Part shown: positions 5,271-9,646 of the stretch, piece by piece
How positions within the stretch are numbered: the stretch's first letter is position 1
Layout: every line of letters begins with the position of its first letter
Origin: a virus
Virus record (IMG/VR): IMGVR_UViG_3300018063_000036
Span: 1-29,330 of that record
DNA length: 29,330 nucleotides
Reading direction: 5' to 3' (one strand)
The notes under the pieces: generated by a model
The model's database searches: none
Told to the model about the DNA's origin: nothing
The model's input: the letters and a program-made list of their open reading frames with translations, nothing else
Made by a program: the position numbers and the translations under genes

Positions 5271-5587
5271 TGGGATTTAGGCGAAGGTGTAGTAGGTGTG
5301 GTAAGGCGAATACAGATACTGAATCAACGGTTTGCTTTGTGTGCCAGAGGAAAGAATACGAGGGTGGGCAATCTGGAGTTGTAAGGGTGCCGGTGGTGCA
5401 GGGAGTGGTTGAGCCGAGTGCTGTGATATTGGCAGAGCCGGGGGAATCCATTGAGGTTAAGTTATGTTCGCGGGGATGCGGGAGGCCGCGGGCGCTGGGA
5501 AGTTTTAGTTATTGCAAAGAATGCAATACAGAACGGATTCGGGACTGGCGGAAGTCAAAGGGGGAGCGAAAGGCGGAAGGCGGGTGA
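5270..5587 (+). CDS. Zinc-ribbon protein, possibly translated leaderless
   Basis: A 105-residue basic protein with two cysteine clusters: CSRCG with CFVCQ near the N-terminus (about residues 7-25), and CSRGCGRPR with YCKEC near the C-terminus (about 67-84), then ERIRDWRKSKGERK. The C-terminal C...YC.EC..ER.R.WR..K pattern is common in small phage zinc-ribbon proteins thought to bind nucleic acid. No Shine-Dalgarno precedes ATG 5270 and the predicted transcript starts about three bases upstream. The last TGTAACATA operator copy overlaps the start codon. It is the first gene of the right-hand plus-strand unit. It could be an early regulator; direct evidence is lacking. Confidence 0.75.
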   Translation: MGFRRRCSRCGKANTDTESTVCFVCQRKEYEGGQSGVVRVPVVQGVVEPSAVILAEPGESIEVKLCSRGCGRPRALGSFSYCKECNTERIRDWRKSKGERKAEGG

Positions 5588-5630
5588 TGCTTATAGGGGA
5601 TTAAATTGGGCCTTCATAATCCTATTTCAG

Positions 5631-5671
5631 TCCGCCGGTTCGGAAACGATTTGGTCTTGTGAGCCGGCGGA
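5631..5671 (+). terminator. GC-rich hairpin closing the zinc-ribbon gene, module 1
   Basis: TCCGCCGGTTC (5631-5641) pairs with GAGCCGGCGGA (5661-5671), eleven pairs with one wobble, followed by TTATTCTT. It lies 44 bases after the stop codon. The downstream T-stretch is interrupted, so termination may be partial. A TTGACA promoter element begins 7 bases later. Confidence 0.55.
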
Positions 5672-5677
5672 TTATTC

Positions 5678-5705
5678 TTGACAGCCTTCTTTTTGGGACT
5701 ATATT
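5678..5705 (+). promoter_or_regulatory. Promoter for candidate small RNA 1
   Basis: TTGACA (5678-5683), 16-base spacer, TATATT (5700-5705); start expected near 5712. It follows hairpin module 1 directly and precedes an intrinsic terminator by about 40 bases, with no gene between. Confidence 0.7.
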
Positions 5706-5711
5706 GCAGCC

Positions 5712-5779
5712 GTATTTTAGTAGCTCTGTGCTTTAATTCATTCAGGTCTCCGGTTCGCTCGCGTGAGCCGGAGATTTTT
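5712..5779 (+). ncRNA. Candidate small RNA 1 (about 68 nt)
   Basis: Between a strong promoter and an intrinsic terminator there are about 68 bases with no open frame and no ribosome binding site. The terminator is TCTCCGGTTC (5747-5756), loop GCTCGCGT, GAGCCGGAGA (5765-5774), then TTTTT (5775-5779). A discrete transcript is predicted; its targets are unknown. Confidence 0.5.
5747..5779 (+). terminator. Intrinsic terminator, module 2
   Basis: A ten-pair stem with one wobble (5747-5756 with 5765-5774) followed by five T. It shares CCGGTTCG...GTGAGCCGG and the following TTGAC with module 1, so the two modules look like diverged copies. Confidence 0.8.
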
Positions 5780-5782
5780 AAT

Positions 5783-5812
5783 TTGACTTTGAGTTTTTAC
5801 TGCTGCTATCAT
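5783..5812 (+). promoter_or_regulatory. Promoter for candidate small RNA 2 and downstream genes
   Basis: TTGACT (5783-5788), 18-base spacer, TATCAT (5807-5812), start near 5819. It is weaker than the previous promoter but in the same position relative to its hairpin module. Confidence 0.5.
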
Positions 5813-5818
5813 AAAATC

Positions 5819-5890
5819 CTGAGGCTGACGAAGCCTCCCTGGTTGTAGCTTTGGTAATGCCGGTCGGTCTGACATAGCCGGCCGGTTATT
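5819..5890 (+). ncRNA. Candidate small RNA 2 or structured leader of the next gene
   Basis: The predicted transcript opens with GAGGCT-GACGA-AGCCTC (5821-5837) and reaches CCGGTCGG (5860-5867) paired with CCGGCCGG (5878-5885), followed by TTATTT. The ribosome binding site GAGGAGG of the 5906 gene comes directly after. It may be a terminated RNA of about 70 nt or an attenuating 5' leader. Confidence 0.35.
5860..5890 (+). terminator. GC-rich hairpin, module 3, possible weak terminator or attenuator
   Basis: CCGGTCGG (5860-5867), loop TCTGACATAG, CCGGCCGG (5878-5885), then TTATTT. Hairpin modules 1, 2 and 3 start at 5631, 5747 and 5860, about 115 bases apart. The broken T-run suggests partial termination. 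Confidence 0.45.
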
Positions 5891-5905
5891 TAAGAGGAGG
5901 GTGAC

Positions 5906-6112
5906 TTGACGGAACTGATAATTAAGGATGAAATTTGGAGAATTGATCCTAACTACGTACCGCTGACGGGGCATTATTTGTATCAAAGTTTTTGGCAAAA
6001 GCTCAAGGGCTATCTCCGGACCGGCGGGTGGCCAAAGCCGATTTATGTCCCCGGACTTTGGGAGAGGTTTCCGAGGGCGGGGAAACATTCACATATTTGG
6101 GTAAATCAATGA
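5906..6112 (+). CDS. Small hypothetical protein, TTG start
   Basis: The 68-residue product begins TELIIKDEIWRIDPNYV after the start and is rich in aromatic residues (LYQSFWQKLKGYL, GGWPKPIYVPGLWERF). TTG 5906 is selected by GAGGAGG six bases upstream. The TGA overlaps the ATG of the membrane protein that follows (ATGA), indicating coupled translation. No family was recognised. Confidence 0.7.
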   Translation: MTELIIKDEIWRIDPNYVPLTGHYLYQSFWQKLKGYLRTGGWPKPIYVPGLWERFPRAGKHSHIWVNQ

Positions 6113-6342
6113 GTGGCTTTATTGGGGTCATAGCCGGCGTCCTTGTCATCGGGGCAATTATCTGGTTGATTCTCCGAAAGATGCCCTTCGTCGGCGGCAA
6201 GTTGAAATCCTACGAACGGGACGTGAAGGACAAGGTGGTCCCGGGGTACGACAAAGACTTGGATGCGGATCTGCCTGGCCGGAAGTCCCGAAATCGGTAT
6301 AGTATCTTTAGCCGATTCAAGAAGAAAAAACTTGACACTTAG
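6109..6342 (+). CDS. Small membrane protein with basic C-terminus
   Basis: A 77-residue protein from ATG 6109, coupled to the preceding gene by ATGA. Residues 3-22 form one hydrophobic helix (FIGVIAGVLVIGAIIWLIL), followed by RKMPFVGGKLK and a charged, poorly ordered tail ending RFKKKKLDT. A single-pass protein with a cytoplasmic C-terminus is predicted. A longer frame from 5992 overlaps the previous gene and lacks a ribosome binding site. Function is unknown; it is not clearly a holin. Confidence 0.72.
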   Translation: MSGFIGVIAGVLVIGAIIWLILRKMPFVGGKLKSYERDVKDKVVPGYDKDLDADLPGRKSRNRYSIFSRFKKKKLDT

Positions 6343-6371
6343 TTTTTAACTCAATAATTTTACCGCTCAAA

Positions 6372-6381
6372 ACAAGGAGGT
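6372..6381 (+). promoter_or_regulatory. CsrA-site-like sequence over the csrA ribosome binding site
   Basis: ACAAGGAGGT matches the published CsrA consensus core (ACARGGAUGU) at 9 of 10 positions and contains the AAGGAGG Shine-Dalgarno of the csrA-like gene 4 bases upstream of its AUU start. Autorepression by CsrA is the natural prediction. Confidence 0.55.
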
Positions 6382-6384
6382 TTT

Positions 6385-6570
6385 ATTTTAATACTCACTC
6401 GGAAATTCGGACAATCAATAAAAATTGGCGACGATATCACGGTGACTATCGTCAATAAGCAATATCAGGCGACTGGTCATCAAGTAAAAGTAGGTATTAG
6501 CGCGCCGGAAAACCTAAAAATCATCAGAACGGAATTGGACACGGATGTCAAAAGAGAAGCCAGAACTTAA
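6385..6570 (+). CDS. csrA: CsrA/RsmA family RNA-binding regulator with ATT start codon
   Basis: The frame reads LILTRKFGQSIKIGDDITV after the start, then HQVKVGISAPENLKIIRTEL: the CsrA fold with its LTR motif, the G-x-x-I-x-I-G-D turn, and Arg48, equivalent to RNA-binding Arg44 of E. coli CsrA. Length is 61 residues with a four-residue longer loop before the third strand. The first codon, exactly where family members have Met, is ATT (6385-6387), 4 bases after AAGGAGG. There is no in-frame ATG, GTG or TTG between the upstream TAA (6355) and the conserved core. The 3' end overlaps the O-like gene by 26 bases. CsrA dimers bind GGA motifs over ribosome binding sites to control translation or mRNA stability. 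An ATG-to-ATT error or mutation would be the alternative. Confidence 0.85.
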   Translation: MLILTRKFGQSIKIGDDITVTIVNKQYQATGHQVKVGISAPENLKIIRTELDTDVKREART

Positions 6571-7027
6571 CGAGGATGGCTACACACGGATTGCTCACCC
6601 GATTTTAGAGGCCATCGCCAAAATTACAATTCCCACAGAGGCCAGGCGGGTGCTTGATGTTATTATTCGCCTAACCTATGGATGGCAAGAATCACAAGCC
6701 CCCATATCACAAACTGAGTTTTCGAAAAGGACTGGCATTGATAGGCGCAATATCAGTAGGGCGATCAAGAAACTTCGGGAAATGAATCTGATTATTTGCC
6801 GGATGGCGCCGGGGTCCGACACCCTTAGTTATGGCGTCAACAAATACCACGAAACTTGGCGAGGTGTCGTCGGCACAGACGATAGGGGTGTCGTCTCTGT
6901 TGACGACAGGGGTGCATCCGTATTGACGACAGGGGTGTCGTCAGCACAGACGACAGCAAACTCCGGTAACGGCTACAGCGACAAGGAATTGCTGATACCT
7001 AAAGATATTCTTAAAGATACTTCTTAA
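6545..7027 (+). CDS. Phage replication initiator, lambda O N-terminal domain family
   Basis: Residues about 9-88 form the winged-helix origin-binding domain of the phage O family: DGYTRIAHPILEAI, ARRVLDVIIRLTYGWQ, ISQTEFSKRTGI, RRNISRAIKKLREMNLI. The remaining 70 residues hold a linker, encoded partly by four DNA repeats, and a short KELLIPKDILKDT end. Lambda O is about 299 residues; this protein is 160 and lacks a sizeable C-terminal loader-contact domain. The gene overlaps csrA, with ATG at 6545. The product should bind the repeats in its own gene and recruit the DnaC-like loader encoded at 468. Family assignment is strong; the mechanism is by analogy with lambda. Confidence 0.88.
   Translation: MSKEKPELNEDGYTRIAHPILEAIAKITIPTEARRVLDVIIRLTYGWQESQAPISQTEFSKRTGIDRRNISRAIKKLREMNLIICRMAPGSDTLSYGVNKYHETWRGVVGTDDRGVVSVDDRGASVLTTGVSSAQTTANSGNGYSDKELLIPKDILKDTS
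6862..6956. repeat. Four 23-24 bp iterons inside the O-like gene, predicted replication origin
   Basis: Copies lie at 6862-6885, 6886-6909, 6910-6932 and 6933-6956, back to back. The consensus is GGGTGTCGTC, about six variable bases, then GACGACAG, so each unit is itself an interrupted palindrome (TGTCGTC/GACGACA). Copy 3 is one base short and degenerate in its left half. That length change shifts the reading phase, so the copies encode different peptides; the conservation is at the DNA level. Lambda carries four palindromic iterons inside O at its origin. Confidence 0.85.
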
Positions 7028-7105
7028 AGAAAGAAGAATAGATATGCACGTTAGACAAGCTAACGTGCTCTGTTTATGAATATATAAACTCTTAAATCTT
7101 AAAGA
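7010..7105. other. A/T-rich segment with CTTAAAGA repeats, candidate unwinding element
   Basis: CTTAAAGA occurs at 7010-7017, 7023-7030 and 7098-7105, with a partial CTTAAA at 7091-7096. The first two are 13 bases apart. The stretch is markedly A/T-rich and lies just past the iterons, where lambda and other iteron origins have their unwinding region. Confidence 0.55.
7046..7068. other. Perfect stem-loop after the O-like gene
   Basis: GCACGTTAG (7046-7054), loop ACAAG, CTAACGTGC (7060-7068): nine perfect pairs. TCTGTTTA follows, not a clean T-run. It may be a weak terminator, an origin-associated hairpin or an RNA processing site. Confidence 0.55.
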
Positions 7106-7116
7106 AAGGAACTGAA

Positions 7117-7428
7117 ATGCTACAAAGTGAAATACCGGAATACCATGGGAAATTAACTGAAAATCCCCTGCCGCCGATTTGGCCATCAACAATTTGGCTT
7201 ATAATCTCATTCTTTCTCCTACTACTTTGGTTGATGTGGCTGGTTCCCGGCTGCGACGATTCCCGCCGGACAACCATAATCAACCCGGCGCCGATCTCGA
7301 ATTGCGATTCACTCCAAGAGATTCTCGATTGTTACGAGAATTGGTTTGCGGAATACGAGAAACATCACCGACAGGGACATTGCCCGGAAGCGCCAGAATG
7401 TTTTGTCAACCCGGATAGTTGCGAATGA
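7117..7428 (+). CDS. Membrane-anchored small protein
   Basis: A 103-residue protein from ATG 7117, with AAAGGAACTGAA directly upstream. Residues 1-20 are hydrophilic and proline-rich. Residues about 22-44 are one hydrophobic helix (IWLIISFFLLLLWLMWLV), followed by PGCDD and an acidic soluble domain with five further cysteines (NCDSL, DCYEN, HCPEAPECF, SCE). Topology and cysteines suggest a periplasmic C-terminal domain with disulfides, but the orientation is uncertain. PGC is not a good lipobox. Its stop overlaps the start of the next gene. Function is unknown. Confidence 0.72.
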   Translation: MLQSEIPEYHGKLTENPLPPIWPSTIWLIISFFLLLLWLMWLVPGCDDSRRTTIINPAPISNCDSLQEILDCYENWFAEYEKHHRQGHCPEAPECFVNPDSCE

Positions 7429-7787
7429 CCAGTCGAGAACGTAAATTCCCGATGGTCTGCTCGAATCCGGAGTGCAAGAAAACTTATATGGCGGCCCGCC
7501 GGGCAAAACACCCGGGTTGTTCGCCATACTGCCGGCTGAAAATGTGGTTCCGGCGAAAATCTGAAGCACAAGCGGAATTAAGGGCACAGACATTGGCGAC
7601 AATGCCGGCGGCTTCGAGTAGCCAGATATTTTCGGCCAACGAGCGAGCGGAAACGGCGGAACGAGCGAGGCGGGAAACGGGGGTCAAGTTGGAGAGGGCG
7701 CGGCAACTTTACGCCGAAAGGCCAACACCTGGACTGGCGAACAATATTTTTTTATTGTCAAAGCGCTTATCGGAGATTAGTAATTAA
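7425..7787 (+). CDS. Zinc-finger-like basic protein
   Basis: A 120-residue protein. ATG 7425 overlaps the previous stop (ATGA). The N-terminal 40 residues have CSNPECKKTY and HPGCSPYCRLK, a C-x4-C...C-x3-C pattern typical of a small treble-clef or zinc-ribbon fold. The rest is an arginine- and alanine-rich helix (NERAETAERARRETGVK) likely to be a coiled coil, ending LLSKRLSEISN. DNA or RNA binding is plausible. No family was identified. Confidence 0.72.
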   Translation: MTSRERKFPMVCSNPECKKTYMAARRAKHPGCSPYCRLKMWFRRKSEAQAELRAQTLATMPAASSSQIFSANERAETAERARRETGVKLERARQLYAERPTPGLANNIFLLSKRLSEISN

Positions 7788-7826
7788 GAAGGAAATAACA
7801 AATAACTCAAAAGCAAAGGAACTTAA

Positions 7827-8156
7827 ATGGGACAAGCACCCGAACATTACCGCACCATTCAGATTGACCAAAATCTACACTCGGTGCCGCAGCACATCGT
7901 CGCGGACATTCATCAATTAGTGAAGCCCTACGATGAATTCAAGGCGACCATAGTTGCCAACCTAGAAACGGCAACACCGGAAGGAAAGGCTCTCACCGGC
8001 AAAGACAAGAAAGCACTCGAGGCCGCTGTTGCCAGAGTAGCGGAATTGGAGAGCCAGACGGCGGAATCAAATGCCGAAATTACAAAACTCACCGCTAAGG
8101 TTGTTCAACTTAGAGCTGGCGGCGATTCCGGTGATGGGCCAACGGACGACAACTAA
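7827..8156 (+). CDS. Hypothetical protein with C-terminal coiled coil
   Basis: A 109-residue protein from ATG 7827, preceded by AAAGGAACTTAA. Residues about 60-95 (KKALEAAVARVAELESQ, then ITKLTAKVVQL) show a clear heptad pattern; the end GGDSGDGPTDDN is acidic and flexible. The N-terminal half contains HYRTIQIDQNLHSVPQ. No family was recognised. Its stop TAA overlaps the next ATG (TAATG). Confidence 0.7.
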   Translation: MGQAPEHYRTIQIDQNLHSVPQHIVADIHQLVKPYDEFKATIVANLETATPEGKALTGKDKKALEAAVARVAELESQTAESNAEITKLTAKVVQLRAGGDSGDGPTDDN

Positions 8157-8554
8157 TGCCCGTTGGGACACACTACTCTCGGAAAGCAAGGGCTTCGGTT
8201 TATCCGATTAAGGCCGGGAATGTTTTGTCACCGCTTGAATCACTGAAAATTCGCAATGACAGAATCGGCGGGAAATCTGAGCATAAATTGTTTATTTGGG
8301 TACTCAGGGAGAGCGTTAAGCGCGATGAAACCCGATGGCCGAAGCGCCGAGGGGTTTCGGTTATCTTTTTGTGGCAGCCAGTGGAATCGAGACTGAGGCG
8401 ACTCTATATTTTAGAGCCGATCAAAAAGATTCAGTTTGAATCGGTAGTGCTGTATCTGCGGGCGGGTTATCGGGTGGTCGCAACCGGAGTGAGTTGGCAT
8501 CACAAACGGCAGATGGATGCTAAGAGATTTTATAAAGCCATCGGAATAATATGA
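8156..8554 (+). CDS. Basic hypothetical protein
   Basis: A 132-residue, strongly basic protein from ATG 8156, coupled to the preceding gene through TAATG. It mixes strands and helices, with IFLWQPVESRLRRLYIL and VVLYLRAGYRVVATGVSWHH as the most ordered segments. No motif was recognised. A nucleic-acid contact would fit the charge but is speculative. The next gene starts within its stop codon. Confidence 0.68.
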   Translation: MPVGTHYSRKARASVYPIKAGNVLSPLESLKIRNDRIGGKSEHKLFIWVLRESVKRDETRWPKRRGVSVIFLWQPVESRLRRLYILEPIKKIQFESVVLYLRAGYRVVATGVSWHHKRQMDAKRFYKAIGII

Positions 8555-8886
8555 GACGCCAGAAAATTAAATCACTGTATCGGCTGATTGCTTTTAACAT
8601 CGCCCGAGTGGACTCCTGTTGCGGCATCAAAAAATGGGATAAGCTATGCGAGAACTGCAACATCAAAAAGAACATCATCGATTGGGCGCTCTTTCGAATG
8701 GCGACCAAAATTAAGAAACTCGACTCCAGCCATAGCTTCGCCTGGATAAAAACCGAATATAGTCCGGACAAGTCATTCTGTTTTGTCGTTGAAGCCCAAA
8801 ACACCAAAGAAATCATCAAGGTGTTGATTGACGGCCCATTTTTCAAGCGGGCTGTTTCGGCTAAGAATTTGAGACGCCTAAAATGA
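8551..8886 (+). CDS. Cysteine-containing hypothetical protein
   Basis: A 111-residue basic protein with ATG 8551 overlapping the previous stop (ATGA). Residues 22-36 hold CCGIKKWDKLCENC, a four-cysteine group that could bind a metal. The C-terminal half alternates strands (CFVVEAQN, IIKVLIDGPFF). No family was recognised. It is the last gene before the terminator-promoter module preceding the packaging genes. Confidence 0.68.
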   Translation: MRRQKIKSLYRLIAFNIARVDSCCGIKKWDKLCENCNIKKNIIDWALFRMATKIKKLDSSHSFAWIKTEYSPDKSFCFVVEAQNTKEIIKVLIDGPFFKRAVSAKNLRRLK

Positions 8887-8889
8887 CAT

Positions 8890-8913
8890 AAATGGCCTAA
8901 ACATATGCCATTT
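8890..8913. other. Stem-loop after the 8886 stop
   Basis: AAATGGC (8890-8896) pairs perfectly with GCCATTT (8907-8913) across a 10-base loop. No immediate T-run follows; TTTTT comes about 18 bases later (8932-8936). Probably a minor structure. Confidence 0.35.
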
Positions 8914-8941
8914 GGGCAGGATTGATATTCCTTTTTAACCT

Positions 8942-8981
8942 ACTGGTTCTCCGCCAAAAAATGCAGAGCCGGTTTAATTTT
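8942..8981 (+). terminator. Intrinsic terminator before the packaging operon, module 4
   Basis: ACTGGTTCT (8942-8950) pairs with AGAGCCGGT (8965-8973), nine pairs with two wobbles, followed by TTTAATTTT (8973-8981). It carries the same YGGTTC...GAGCCGG arms as modules 1 and 2 and is likewise followed at once by TTGACA. Confidence 0.65.
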
Positions 8982-8984
8982 GTC

Positions 8985-9016
8985 TTGACAACAACCCCTT
9001 TTAATTCAATTAGATA
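8985..9016 (+). promoter_or_regulatory. Possible promoter of the packaging/virion operon
   Basis: A perfect TTGACA at 8985-8990 is followed by an A/T-rich stretch. The best -10 candidates (TTAGAT at 9010 or TAGATA at 9011) need a 19-20 base spacer, so the promoter may require an activator, or only the -35 is used. The position, directly after a terminator and before the terminase gene, is right for a late promoter. Confidence 0.4.
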
Positions 9017-9067
9017 TGGCGAACCTTAAAAAAGAAGGAATTGGAAATCCCGAGGGGGGATGCCCAA

Positions 9068-9646
9068 ATGCCTAACAAAACGATTCCGACACCGGAAGAA
9101 ATCGAAACCCTGCTCAAGCAGGAGGACCTATCCCAGCCCGAAAATGCGGCCGTGGTCAATGATATTCTGGCCGGTCTTGACGATAGGCAGAAAAGACGGG
9201 CTCTTTTATCAATCACTCACCCCTTTCTTTCAAAATCAGAAATTGCACGTCGAGCCGGATATATAGCCGGCAGCCATCTCACCCGGAAAATCGAAGGGAA
9301 GATTGGCGAGATTCTGCTTAATATCGGGATTACCGAAGCTGACATCGGGCAGGGACTCAAAGACGGCATGATGGCGAAGAGAGTGTCTTACCACCGAATT
9401 CCAATCGTGGAGAGCGGAAAAGTCGTCGGCTACGAAGTCAAAAAGAATGTCGAGCCAGATTACGCCACCCGCCGGGCCTATCTGGAATTGATAATGAAAT
9501 CACACAGAAAGTATATGCCGGGCGGTCGCCTTACCGTCAAACACGAATTGCCGACTGAGGTCGGCAGAAGTCTCAAGCAACTGCGGGAACGTGACAAACA
9601 ATTAACCCAACAGATTCCAGCGGAGTTTCAAGTTGTCACAAATTGA
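9068..9646 (+). CDS. Terminase small subunit (probable)
   Basis: A 192-residue DNA-binding packaging protein. After an acidic N-terminus comes RALLSITHPFLSKSEIARRAGY, a helix-turn-helix-like segment (residues about 45-66). Then follow ITEADIGQGLKDGMMAKRV and the VEPDYATRRAYLELIMK block typical of small terminase subunits that recognise the genome for packaging. ATG 9068 is preferred because GAGGGGGGA (9052-9060) lies 7 bases upstream; a TTG at 9041 has its site too close. It overlaps the large subunit gene by 14 bases. Identification rests on pattern plus its position next to TerL. Confidence 0.82.
   Translation: MPNKTIPTPEEIETLLKQEDLSQPENAAVVNDILAGLDDRQKRRALLSITHPFLSKSEIARRAGYIAGSHLTRKIEGKIGEILLNIGITEADIGQGLKDGMMAKRVSYHRIPIVESGKVVGYEVKKNVEPDYATRRAYLELIMKSHRKYMPGGRLTVKHELPTEVGRSLKQLRERDKQLTQQIPAEFQVVTN

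Noticed and set aside
5640-5775. tRNA gene suggested by GGTTCG-like T-arm words
   Set aside because: No acceptor, D-arm or anticodon arm can be folded around them; they belong to terminator-type hairpins.
5631-5890. CsrB/RsmZ-like decoy RNA for the phage CsrA
   Set aside because: The hairpin loops do not present repeated GGA motifs; only module 1 has a CGGA in its loop, so titration of CsrA is not supported.
9016-9075. 19-codon frame MANLKKEGIGNPEGG... before the small terminase
   Set aside because: No Shine-Dalgarno, and its start overlaps the candidate -10 region; GAGGGGGGA inside it fits the terminase start at 9068 better.
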